Of a stretch of 51,311 bases of DNA, positions 16,583-26,800 are shown in pieces; within the stretch, counting starts at the first letter, position 1; each line of letters opens with the position of its first letter. Source of the stretch: JAAFJT01 sp043772905 (GTDB taxonomy: Bacteria; Bacteroidota; Bacteroidia; Chitinophagales; Saprospiraceae); the NCBI GenBank assembly GCA_043772905.1, contig JAYVFS010000049.1, positions 1 through 51,311 of the forward strand. Direction: 5' to 3'. The position numbers and the translations under genes are program-made. The notes under the pieces were generated by a model. It made no database searches. It was not told the DNA's origin and worked only from the letters and a program-made list of their open reading frames with translations.

Positions 16583-17416
16583 TTACTTATTCGTTGTTTT
16601 ACGTCTTGTAACAATAAGGCGGTTTGAAGCCTTATTCTTATCGCGTGTTTTAGCACCTTTAGCTGGCAAACCTTTGCGTGAGCGTGGGTGTCCACCAGAA
16701 GCGCGTCCTTCACCACCACCCATCGGGTGATCCACTGGATTCATCACAACTGGACGAACACGTGGGCGACGACCACTCCAACGTTTTGCACCTGCCTTAC
16801 CCATGATTTCCAAACTGTGGTCAGGGTTTGACACCGTACCAATCGTTACACGGCAAGTCATCAAGATGCGGCGAACTTCACCCGAAGGCATTTTCAACGA
16901 CGCATATTTACCTTCTTTACCGTTCAAAGTTGCGTAAGTACCTGCAGAACGTGCCAAAACAGCACCTCTACCTGGTTGCATTTCGATGCAGCATACTTGA
17001 ACACCGAGTGGCACATCTTTCAAAAACATTGTATTTCCAACGTCAGGTGTCGCTGTGTCACCACTTAGAATCGTATCACCGACTTTCAAGCCGTTTGGTG
17101 CGATCATGTAGCGTTTTTCACCATCAGCATAAAACACAAGAGCGATAAAAGCCGAGCGATTCGGGTCATACTCAATCGTTTTAACCGTTGCAGGCACACC
17201 ATCTTTATTGCGTTTGAAGTCAATAATACGGTATTGTCCTTTGTGACCACCACCGATTTGGCGCATTGTCATCTTACCGTCGTGGTTACGACCGCCTGAA
17301 TGCGAGAGTTTTTCTACCAAACTCTTCTCCGGTACGTTTGTCGTAATCTCTTTGTAACTGTTTGTTACACGAGTCCGAAGAGACGGTGTTATCGGGTTAT
17401 ATTTTTTAACTGGCAT
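16583..17416 (-). CDS. rplB: 50S ribosomal protein L2
   Basis: A 277-residue peptidyl-transferase-associated protein. It shows SHSGGRNHDGKMTMRQIGGG, KGQYRIIDFKRNKDGVPA, then the late signature VVMNPVDHPMGGGEGRASGG and a basic end. Length is typical. Between rplW and rpsS. Confidence 0.98.
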   Translation of the reverse strand: MPVKKYNPITPSLRTRVTNSYKEITTNVPEKSLVEKLSHSGGRNHDGKMTMRQIGGGHKGQYRIIDFKRNKDGVPATVKTIEYDPNRSAFIALVFYADGEKRYMIAPNGLKVGDTILSGDTATPDVGNTMFLKDVPLGVQVCCIEMQPGRGAVLARSAGTYATLNGKEGKYASLKMPSGEVRRILMTCRVTIGTVSNPDHSLEIMGKAGAKRWSGRRPRVRPVVMNPVDHPMGGGEGRASGGHPRSRKGLPAKGAKTRDKNKASNRLIVTRRKTTNK

Positions 17417-17499
17417 TTTATTATAAAGTTATCAGTGCATTACCTTCGTCTTTTTCTATAAAAAGGACGTTTAATAATGACTATTGACTTAATGACTAA

Positions 17500-17808
17500 T
17501 TATTCTTCTGCTGCACCTGCATCACCGAAGATGTCAATTGTTTCACCTTCTTGAAGCAATACGAATGCTTTTTTATAAGCTGGTTTCATACCTTTAACCA
17601 TACCCGAACGAGTCGAACGTGTTTTGGTTTTGCCCGGAATGACCGCCGTGTTAACTTTTGCAACTGAAACATTGAACATTGCTTCAACAGCTTTTGCTAC
17701 TTCGAGCTTGTTCGCTTTGCGGTCAACGACAAACGTGTAAACCGTTTTTGCCATTTGCTTGTCGGACTTCTCGGTGATAATCGGACGGACTAAAATATTC
17801 TTTGCCAT
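17500..17808 (-). CDS. rplW: 50S ribosomal protein L23
   Basis: A 102-residue exit-site protein, the docking point for trigger factor and SRP. It shows LVRPIITEKSDKQMAKTVYT, KANKLEVAKAVEAMFNVSVA and KTRSTRSGMVKGMKPAYKKA, with an acidic tail. Between rplD and rplB. Confidence 0.97.
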   Translation of the reverse strand: MAKNILVRPIITEKSDKQMAKTVYTFVVDRKANKLEVAKAVEAMFNVSVAKVNTAVIPGKTKTRSTRSGMVKGMKPAYKKAFVLLQEGETIDIFGDAGAAEE

Positions 17809-17890
17809 TTTATTATTGACTATTGCTAATTGATGATTGATTGAATTTTTTGCGCCAACTTTAAGTTAGCGTTACAGTATCAATCACTTA

Positions 17891-18514
17891 TCAATTAAAC
17901 GTTTCTTGAATTTTTGCAATTGAACTTTCTGTCAACACGAGTGCTTGCGTGTTCATGATTTGATATGTATTCAAATCACCTGCTCTTGCAACACCTGTGC
18001 GTTCTGCGTTACGACTTGATTTAAGGATAACCTCATTCAATTCTGGCAAAACAACCAATGATTTTTTGCTTTTCACGCCCAAACCAACCAATACGTTGAC
18101 AAAATCTTTTGTCTTTGGCGCATCGAATGAAAAGTCTTCAACAATTGTAATCGAGCCATTAGCTGCTTTCGCAGACAAAACTGACTTACGAGCCAATTGA
18201 CGAACTTTTTTATTCAATTTGATAACGTAATCATGCGGTTTTGGACCGAAAGTACGGCTACCACCTAAGACTACCGAGTTGATGTCACCCTTACGTGAGC
18301 CACCTGTACCCTTTTGCTTGTGCAACTTACGAGTAGAACCCGAAGCTTCACTACGCTCTTTTGTCTTAGAATTGCCTTGACGTTGGTGTGCCAAGTACTG
18401 CTTAACAGCGAGATAGACGGCATGCTCATTCGGCTCGATGCCGAAAATGTCTGCTGGCAATTCAATGCTTCTGCCTGTGCTTTCGCCTTTTATATTTTTA
18501 ACTTCGACTTTCAT
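17891..18514 (-). CDS. rplD: 50S ribosomal protein L4
   Basis: A 207-residue protein with an exit-tunnel loop: RQGNSKTKERSEASGSTRKL, KQKGTGGSRKGDINSVVLGG, then KVRQLARKSVLSAKAANGSI. In E. coli L4 autoregulates the S10 operon; no equivalent leader was recognised here. Between rplC and rplW. Confidence 0.97.
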   Translation of the reverse strand: MKVEVKNIKGESTGRSIELPADIFGIEPNEHAVYLAVKQYLAHQRQGNSKTKERSEASGSTRKLHKQKGTGGSRKGDINSVVLGGSRTFGPKPHDYVIKLNKKVRQLARKSVLSAKAANGSITIVEDFSFDAPKTKDFVNVLVGLGVKSKKSLVVLPELNEVILKSSRNAERTGVARAGDLNTYQIMNTQALVLTESSIAKIQETFN

Positions 18515-18537
18515 TTTTCAAAATTATTTTGCCGCAA

Positions 18538-18547
18538 CCCCTCAGTA
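18538..18547 (-). repeat. TACTGAGGGG dispersed motif, copy 10
   Basis: In the rplC-rplD spacer, inverted relative to most copies in the ribosomal cluster. Confidence 0.88.
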
Positions 18548-18594
18548 TTTATCAGCTAAATCTGACGACTGATGTCTGACGACTAACGACTAAA

Positions 18595-19218
18595 CTATTT
18601 TTCGATGATGACATACGCGCCATTGTGTCCTGGCAGCGGTCCTTTTAAAAGGATAAGGTTTTGCTCTGGGAAAATCTTAACAACTTTAAGACCTTTAATT
18701 GTCTTAGTATCGTTACCCATACGACCCGACATACGCATACCTTTGAATACCTTTGAAGGAAATGATGATGCACCAATTGAACCCGGTGCACGAAGGCGGT
18801 TGTGCTGACCGTGGGTCGCTTGACCGACACCGCCGAAGCCGTGACGACGCATAACGCCTTGGAAACCTTTACCTTTTGAAGTGCCCATTGCTTGCACTCT
18901 GTCGCCTTCTGCAAAAATATCAGTAACACTAATCGTGTCGCCTTTTGTTTTGCCGATTGCCATGTCGCGGAATTCAGCCACTTGGCTCATTGCTCCCTCA
19001 ACACCAGCCGCCGTGAAGTGACCTAACATTGCCTTAGATGTTCTTTTCACTTTCGCTTCGCCGAAAGCCAATTGCATTGCGTTGTAACCATCGCTGTCCA
19101 CAGTTTTAACCTGTGTAACGATATTTGGTCCCAACTCAACAACCGTAACGCCTACGGCATTGCCTTTCTCATCGAAGACAGAGGTCATGCCGACCTTCTT
19201 GCCAATTAAACCGTTCAC
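18595..19218 (-). CDS. rplC: 50S ribosomal protein L3
   Basis: A 207-residue early-assembly protein: MNGLIGKKVGMTSVFDEKGN, then GTSKGKGFQGVMRRHGFGG, QATHGQHNRLRAPGSIGASS and RMSGRMGNDTKTIKGLKVV. Second gene of the S10 operon, separated from rpsJ by an unusually long spacer. Confidence 0.98.
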   Translation of the reverse strand: MNGLIGKKVGMTSVFDEKGNAVGVTVVELGPNIVTQVKTVDSDGYNAMQLAFGEAKVKRTSKAMLGHFTAAGVEGAMSQVAEFRDMAIGKTKGDTISVTDIFAEGDRVQAMGTSKGKGFQGVMRRHGFGGVGQATHGQHNRLRAPGSIGASSFPSKVFKGMRMSGRMGNDTKTIKGLKVVKIFPEQNLILLKGPLPGHNGAYVIIEK

Positions 19219-19677
19219 TGTTGAAATATTTTAAATTTTAAGAAAATTTAGATAGGTACTAAACTGAGAAGTATTACCGTGTATCGTTCTTTAATGATGA
19301 AGGATGAGTTATGAATAAAAATCCATTTTCTTCCGTTCAAAATTGGGCTTGATACCGAGGGGGTCGTTTTGATTAGACACGTTAATATATATGGTGTGTA
19401 ATTAGTACAAACCAAAATAAATTAGTTAGTCAATCAATTAAAATGATTCTCCCTCACTTTCGGCAAGACCTGAAGAGTATCTCTTGAGATTGATTATTTT
19501 TTATTGATTAATGAATAATGTCGTAAAACAATAGTCAATAAACAATTTACAATATTCAATCTAAAAGACTTGTTCAGTATAGCCACTAAAAATGTCTTAA
19601 AGTATTGTTGATGAAATAGGTTTCGTCAATAAGTACTCAATTCATTACGAAAATTAATTTGTAAATCCTCATTAGGA
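19219..19677. other. 459-base rpsJ-rplC spacer
   Basis: Unusually long for this operon. It contains the variant motif at 19353 and a run of iterated TTGATTATTTTTTATTGATTAATG-like words (19488-19570) that also occurs at 14577 and 16154. I see no gene and no clear promoter in it. Confidence 0.7.
19353..19363 (+). repeat. Variant motif TACCGAGGGGG, copy 11
   Basis: The same T-to-C variant as at 5127, in the rpsJ-rplC spacer and followed by TC. Confidence 0.65.
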
Positions 19678-19986
19678 TTACATCAATTTTACTTGAATAT
19701 CCACGCCGCTGGGCAATTCCAGTTTCGACAATGCGTCCACCGTTTTTGCATTAGGTGAGTAGATTTCGATAAGCCGCTTGTGCGTGCGAAGTTGGAACTG
19801 CTCCCGAGCTTTCTTATTGACGTGCGGAGACCGCAGGACAGTATAGATTTGTTTCTCGGTGGGCAGCGGAATCGGACCAACTACTGCCGCATTCGTAGCA
19901 CGGACTGTTTTTACGATTTTTTCGGTTGATTTATCAACCAAATTGTGGTCGTAAGATTGAAGTTTGATTCTGATTTTCTGATTCAT
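19678..19986 (-). CDS. rpsJ: 30S ribosomal protein S10
   Basis: First gene of the superoperon, 102 residues: MNQKIRIKLQSYDHNLVDKS, VVGPIPLPTEKQIYTVLRSP, HKRLIEIYSPNAKTVDAL. It also belongs to the NusB antitermination complex in other bacteria. A clear promoter lies about 55 bases upstream. No tuf or fusA gene precedes it here. Confidence 0.98.
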   Translation of the reverse strand: MNQKIRIKLQSYDHNLVDKSTEKIVKTVRATNAAVVGPIPLPTEKQIYTVLRSPHVNKKAREQFQLRTHKRLIEIYSPNAKTVDALSKLELPSGVDIQVKLM

Positions 19987-20042
19987 TACCCTTTTTAATC
20001 TTTTGTCAAATGAAGCGCAACTACCTTTTGTAATTGGCGGTG

Positions 20043-20073
20043 CAAAGATAGAACACTTTTCCTTTCTACCAAA
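20043..20073 (-). promoter_or_regulatory. Bacteroidota sigma-A promoter of the S10 operon
   Basis: On the minus strand, a TTTG -33 box (20070-20073) and a TATCTTTG -7 box (20043-20050) are separated by 19 bases, matching the TTTG / TAnnTTTG consensus. The predicted start is about 50 bases before the rpsJ ATG. Confidence 0.8.
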
Positions 20074-20136
20074 TAGTTTTCTACTATTTTATAAAAAAAT
20101 CTTTTTAGTTCGTGTTTTGTTCGATTCAATGTTTTG

Positions 20137-20148
20137 CCCCCCTCAGTA
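20137..20148 (-). repeat. TACTGAGGGG dispersed motif, copy 12
   Basis: About 65 bases upstream of the S10 promoter, six G, inverted relative to copy 13. Confidence 0.9.
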
Positions 20149-20409
20149 TTTATTGCCTTTTTACACGCATATATAGGGTTAATCTGCCCATTTCCTTCAA
20201 TTCTCTTTAATTCTCCACTAATTGAACAATCTTACCGCTACGGGCGTTTGGAACAAAAAAATATTTATGTTGCAATTTTCTTTAAAGACATCCAAGCGAT
20301 GGAACGCATCCCGTATGGTGGCAACTTGTGCAGTTTTTGTAAACAATGGGGGCAATTTTATCTTCCCAAGTGGGTGTTTGACCCAAACAGGCTGTATTTA
20401 TCCATAATA

Positions 20410-20419
20410 TACTGAGGGG
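20410..20419 (+). repeat. TACTGAGGGG dispersed motif, copy 13
   Basis: Context TATAC, TGAGGG, GTATA, self-complementary at the flanks. With copy 12 it brackets a roughly 260-base non-coding stretch. Confidence 0.9.
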
Positions 20420-20473
20420 TATAAAAAAAGCGGCAAAATCCCATTTTCTATTCATCTTTTACTTTTTTGAATT

Positions 20474-20507
20474 TAAAAAAATCGGTCAGTGTTTACACCG
20501 ACCGAAA
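20474..20507 (-). terminator. Second terminator downstream of the giant gene
   Basis: TCGGTC (20482-20487) pairs with GACCGA (20500-20505), with an inner GTGT/ACAC pair. On the minus strand a run of seven T follows. No gene lies between it and the hairpin at 20661, so it acts as a back-up terminator insulating the S10 promoter. The remainder of the 19987-20816 gap holds no gene I can support. Confidence 0.75.
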
Positions 20508-20660
20508 ACCACCGTAAATCTAATCTACGATGCCTACAAACGTGAAGATTTTCAACCAGAAGTTGTTTTTTTTTAATAAATGGTGTTCCAAAAAAAAGAA
20601 AAAAAAGTAGAATTATAAGTTTGTTGCCATTTGGACATTAACAGTTTGTTTAGGTTTAAT

Positions 20661-20710
20661 GTAAAATAAAAAAAAGCTGTCTTTCCTAACAAAAGGATAA
20701 GACAGCTTAG
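20661..20710 (-). terminator. Terminator of the giant surface-protein gene
   Basis: AAGCTGTCTT (20674-20683) pairs with AAGACAGCTT (20699-20708) over 10 bp, and the minus strand continues with a long T-run. It lies about 110 bases after the stop codon. Confidence 0.88.
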
Positions 20711-20816
20711 GTCAAACTATTTCACTAAATCATTATTCTCTTCAATTCATTATGAGTTATGGGTCGTGAGCCTTCGTTTTTCAACGTCTGACTCACAACC
20801 CGTTTCTCATAGTATG

Positions 20817-23800
20817 TTAGCGTTGTATCTGTACGTAACCGACTTTTTTGTTGCCTTCGCCATCGTCGAAGATGTAGAAGTATGTGCCGTCAGGTAGGGC
20901 AACGTTGTTCCATTTACCATTCCAATTGTTTTTATAACCTTTGGTTTTCATCACCTCTGTACCCCAACGATTGTAAACACTCACGAGGTTGTTCTGGAAT
21001 TTTTCGATGCCTTCGATGACGAAGAAATCATTGATACCATCGTCATTCGGTGAGAAAGCGTTGTAGATCTTAACCTTATCGCAACTAACGATTACTTCAA
21101 CTTTTGCTGTATCGCAACCGCCAATGTCACAAAGTCCATAAGTAAAGACATCAGGTTTTCCACTGTTACAGAAATCGAGGTCTGGCGTGTAAATGATACG
21201 CATATCGGATGTAATAAGCACTTCACCATGTTTAGGATTGGCGACAATCGTCAATTTAGCACTGTTCGTGTGCAATGTATCGTTTGCCAATATATCAATC
21301 AAAACAGGTTGTGCTTTGATGGTTGACGTACTGTCATCGTTTGCTTGTGGACGTTTAACAGCCCTTGCGTAAACAGTTGTCGTTACGTAAGTGGTATCAT
21401 TCAAGCCAAACTCATCAGAGACTACATAAGTCGCTTTTTCAACACCTGCCGCAACACCTAAGCGCGATGCGCAAGTTGTACCTGCGAGGTCGCTGAAACG
21501 TGCATAAGTATTGGTGCTTGGAACGAGTTTCGTTACGCGGTAACGTGTACCAACCAATTCATTGGTAGCAATACATAAGGTGTCTTTGTCACCAACATAT
21601 ATTGTGGACGCAATATACTGAGGGGTCAAACAAGCGGCAGTAACTGTCAATGTATCGGCACAACCTGTGTTTTGGTTGATGAATACAAGGGTTGATTGAC
21701 CACGTGTTATATCTAAGAGCGTACCCATCGGAATGATGTTCTTATTCACATCCATGATACCGTAAGAACCATTAGCAGTACGTGTCAATTTAATGCCACC
21801 ATACGTCTTCGATTTATCACCTCCAACAATCGTCAATGTTGAAGAACTAAGCATCCAATGACCTGTTGGATCCCAACTGTTCATCAATGCGACTAATGCA
21901 TCCATTGTATTGACCGTTGGTGCTGTGTGCGTTACGCCATTGACCGTCCAATAATCGAGACTGTAAGGACCTGTTGCACCCCGTCCAGGAATCGTAAAGT
22001 AAGTGTAAGCAAACGTAGTATCGTTGTTGCAAGCATCATAACCACCTGTATAAGCTGTACCGTTGAGTAAGATGTTGTAATCAGGAATCACATCGAAAGG
22101 AATTTTTACACATACTTTCGGATTCGCGGAACAAGCATCTGTAACTATAACAGAGTCTTGTGGAATGATACTACCACAACCTGGTAAGGTAACTGTAATG
22201 ATGAATTTCACATAAGCCGTGCCGCCTGTTGATGTCATGACACGGAGACAAGCGGTGTCTTTACCTACATTCAAGGCTTTATAGCTGATACATTGTGAAA
22301 TTGGGTCTATTGTAATGTCCGTAAAGTTGGCATTACCCGCACATTCGTTAACCACGCTGACGATATTACCTGTCAAACCGAGCTCTGCTGCCGTTAAGCA
22401 AGTCGTCGCTGTTTGTGGGAATACCACTGTGCGATGGATAACAATTTCAGGCGAACAAGTCACTTTTACAAGTAAAGTATCTTTACAACCAAAAGGATTT
22501 GTGAAAATAACCTCGTGGTTGCCATTCGCAAAATGTAAGGTCGAACCTGCGTTACATGTTCCAAAACCACCTGCGTAAGGCGTTCCATTGTCTGTAATGG
22601 TGTAAGATGCGATGCTGTTTGCTGGAATTTCGACACAAACATCAGCCGTACTGTTGCAATCCGTAATCACTTTTACAAGCGATGATTGCGTGATGAAATC
22701 CGTACAGCAAGTCGCATTGTTGTTCGCAATCGTTACTGCCAAAATAATCGAGCAAGTCGGGTCGCTGTTCCCTGAAACCGTTACTGAATAATTGCCTGGT
22801 ATCAAATTACTATGACTGTTTGTGATGCTCGCACCTGTTGACCATGTATATGAGTAATTAGCTGCATTATCAACCACAATCGTTGCCGTTCCGTTTGAAG
22901 CACCACAAACTGCATCAGTTGTTTGAACCGTTGCGACGGGTGGCGTACAGCAACCTTGCGTATTGTTGATGATGGTGAACGGAACAACTGTAAAGCAAGT
23001 CGTTGAACCGCTTCTTGTCACCGTCACTGTATAATTACCTGCTGCTAAACTTGTATGTGTATTTGTTGTACTACCGCCATTTGACCAAGTGAATGTGTAA
23101 TTAGCCACATTATCAACAGAAATCGTAGCAGTTCCGTTTGGATTACTACAAGTCGCATCTGTTTTTTGAACTGTTGCGGCAGGAGGCGTACAATTGCAAT
23201 CGTCACCGACAATAATCGTAAAGACTTTTTGACAAATATTGCCACGTGATGCCGTTACTGTGTAAGCACCTGCCCTTAGAGCTGTGCGATATGGACCTGT
23301 TGCGCCATCAGACCAAACATAGTTCAAGCCTTGTGTTGGCACCATCGTAATTGTACCGTCGTTGCCCGCACAAGTGGCGTTTGTATGTACTTCTTTTACC
23401 GTCATTGTATCACGTACCGTAATCAGTTGTTGGCAAGTTGTGAAATTGCCACAACCGTCAACGGCTGTCCAAGTACGTGTCAATATGTAATCACAATTAT
23501 TACCTGTTGGCGTTGTTGTTGGAGTCATCGTCACAATCACTGAATCTGTGCAGTTATCTGTTGCTGTTAAGATTGGTGCTGTTGGCACATCTTGAGGCGT
23601 AGCAACTGTGATATTAGCAGGACATGCCGCCAAAACAGGTGGTTTATTATCCGTTACTTTAAGGAAAACACGCCATTCGCTTTGGTTGCCACAACCGTCA
23701 ACAGCGACCCAACGACATTCAATCAAAAGACTGTAACCGTCTGTCAAGCAATTGCCACGGCGACGTGCTAAGTCTTCAAAGGTTAAAGTCGGCGTACCTG

Positions 23801-26800
23801 AACATCTATCCGTAGCCACCGCATCACCCATTTGGAAAATACGGATGTCTTCACAACTCATGGTCAAAGTATCACCACTGTTCAAACCCGCCAAACGAGG
23901 GTTAACAGGTCTAATAATAGGCCCCTCAGTATCTTTTACAGTTACCGTCTGAACAGCTGTTTTTGTGTTACCACAAGCATCTGTCGCTGTGAATACACGT
24001 GAAACAGTGTAGGTACAGCCTGAACCATTGGTTGTGTTTCGAACCGAAATCGCTGGCGCACCGCAGTTATCTGTTGCAATTGCTAAGATATTAGGCAGTG
24101 GGTCAGAACATCCGATAGTGACATCGGCAGGAACACTTGTAAATGTCGGTGCAATATTGTCATAAACTGTAATCACTTGTTGTGCCGTCGCTGTGTTGCC
24201 ACAACCATCGTTTGCTGTCCAAGTCCGTGTAATCGTTTTGCGATTCACACATGTTTGGCTTGAAGACGCATCGGCTACCGTTATTGTCGGTACATTGCCC
24301 GTACAGTTGTCCGTAGCCGTTACCGTTGTTGCTGCTGGCGGCAGTTCTGATGGACATGAAATCGTAATATTTGTAGGAACACCTGCTAAAACAGGTGCAA
24401 TATTGTCAAAAACAGTGATTCTCTGTGCGGCTGTTCTGCTGTTACCACACGCATCAGTCGCTGTCCAAGTCCGTGTTACTGTTTTGCGATTTGCACAAAT
24501 TTCGTTAGAAACAGCGTCTGCAACACTAATCGTTGGATTGGAATCACAAGCATCTAATGCTGTTATGTTAGTCGAAGCGGCTGGTATATCTGCCACACAT
24601 GTTACTGTAATATTTGCAGGAAGACCAAATAATTGTGGTGCAACGATGTCTTGAACAGTCACTATTTGAGATCTGGCTGTTGTCCGATTACAAGCATCAG
24701 TCGCTGACCATGTCCGTGTTAATGTATAATTGTAAAGACAATTGCCATCTGTACGTGTTTCTGCAAATGTCACTGTTGCACCGTATAGTTCAGTCACCGT
24801 TGCAGGAGATGGAATACTGCTGCAATTGACCGTTACATTAATGGGTACACCGACCAATTGTGGTGCGTTATTATTAACCGTAATTTTTACAGAATCAGTG
24901 CTTTGGCAACCGTTTATGTCCATAATCGTCAAGTAGTAAGTCGTTGTGACCAACGGACAAGCTACTGGATTTGCAATATTGGTTGCACTCAATCCTGTGG
25001 CGGGTGTCCAACTGTAAACACAATCGAGAATACCCGCTGTACCATATAGATTGACGCAAACGCCTGGACAAATCGTTGTATCGTTATTAGAAATAACCGT
25101 TTTAGGCGATTTTCTAACAAAAATAGATTTTGTTGATGCATCTGTACAACCACCGTCATTCACCGTTAAACTAATCAATTTGCTGCCAAAAGTTGCGTAT
25201 TTAACAACCGTTGTATCGCCATAAGGACGAGTAGCAGTTGCAGGTGAACGGCGTACTATGACACCGCCATCTAAACTGTAATTCAAGGCTGCTGCTGGTG
25301 TAGCACGTCCAGTAAATAAGAACGTCATTTCCGCATTGTTGCAGAAAGGTTCAATGACTATAAATTCTGCACGTGGATTTCCTGCGAGGTAAAGGTTGAA
25401 AGAATCTGTAACAGAACAACCAGAAGCCCCCCTCAGTAAAACACTCATATTATTATAAGAACCATTCAAAACAGCATCAAAAGTGATGGTATTGCCATTG
25501 ATAACCACGTTGCGCCATCCTGCACTACCTGAGATTTGGTAGCTTGTAATCGCTTGGTCAAGTGTGATACTCACTGGCATTGAACCATTTGTACACGTTG
25601 ACAAATCACCTGTACGAGAAACAATAACAGGTTTAGGATTCACATTCACAACCACCGAATCGTAACCAAAACAACCATAATCATTGAAAGAAATGACTGT
25701 ATAAGTCGTTGTTACTGAGGGGGTCGCAATCGGATGTGCGCTGAACTCGTCGCTCAAAGATGATTGACCTGTTGTCCACAAATAATGTGTTCCACCTTGG
25801 GCATGAAGATTTACACTGTCACCTTCGCATATTGTACGGTCAACACCGGCATAAACCCAAACCATTGGATTGATAGTCAATGGTTTCGAGATTGAACCTA
25901 TACAACCATTGCTGTCCGTCACCATCAAGGTAACAGTGTAAGTGCCTGCTGCTTGGTAATCATGCGTTAGGTGTTCCTCCGTTGATGTCACTCCATCTCC
26001 AAAATCCCAATGCCAAGAAATAAATGGACCACCCACAGCCTCAAAATGCGTTCCCGAAGTTGCACAATTGTTATCTGTTATAAAATCAACCGAGGCTGCG
26101 CAAAAGCTGATAGTTATGACCGTTGAATCTGTATTATTGTCCAAAGTCACTTCACCCAAAACAGAACCACCTGTGCGGTCAGAACCGCGAACAGAAGCTG
26201 TATTGACGATACTTGCCGCAGGTGAAACAACACGTGCTTTAAGTGTAACAGTCGTTGAATCGCCAAAAGCTAAGAACGGAATCCGACGTGTTGCCGTAGA
26301 ACCTACGCTCGTCCAATTGTTATCCGCCAATGCTAATTGGGCAGGCAATTGGTCAACAATGTCCACATCGTAGGCATTCATTGTACCATTGTTTTTCACC
26401 TTAATATTATACGTGACTGTATCCCCGACCGCAACATCAACTGCCTGACCATCCGCTAATGTTTTGCGCAAAGCCAATTCGTAGATATTTGGAAACATAC
26501 AGACTTGTGCCTGCGTTGTATCACATTCGCCAAAATTCAAGATAAAACAAGCCGAATAGCCAGAACTGTCCACATCACTGTCTGTTGCTTCATCGCCACT
26601 TGCGTTTTGAATCGCAAAACGATAGCCTGTAGGAGATACCGCACGGATGCGATATACACCACTGCTCAAACCATCAAAAAGATATTTACCATTAACAGAA
26701 ATTGTAGAATCAATAACCGTTGATGTTAAACAATTTTCTAAGTAAATTTTAATACCGTCGAAACCTGTATCACCTGCATCAATAATACTGTTGTAGTTAT

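Noticed and set aside
20134..20415. 93-residue plus-strand frame upstream of rpsJ
   Set aside because: Bounded by two motif copies and crosses the stretch expected to be non-coding; no recognisable features or promoter.
22315..25049. Plus-strand frames within the giant gene
   Set aside because: Complement shadows of repeated Ig-like and HYR-like modules, without independent features.
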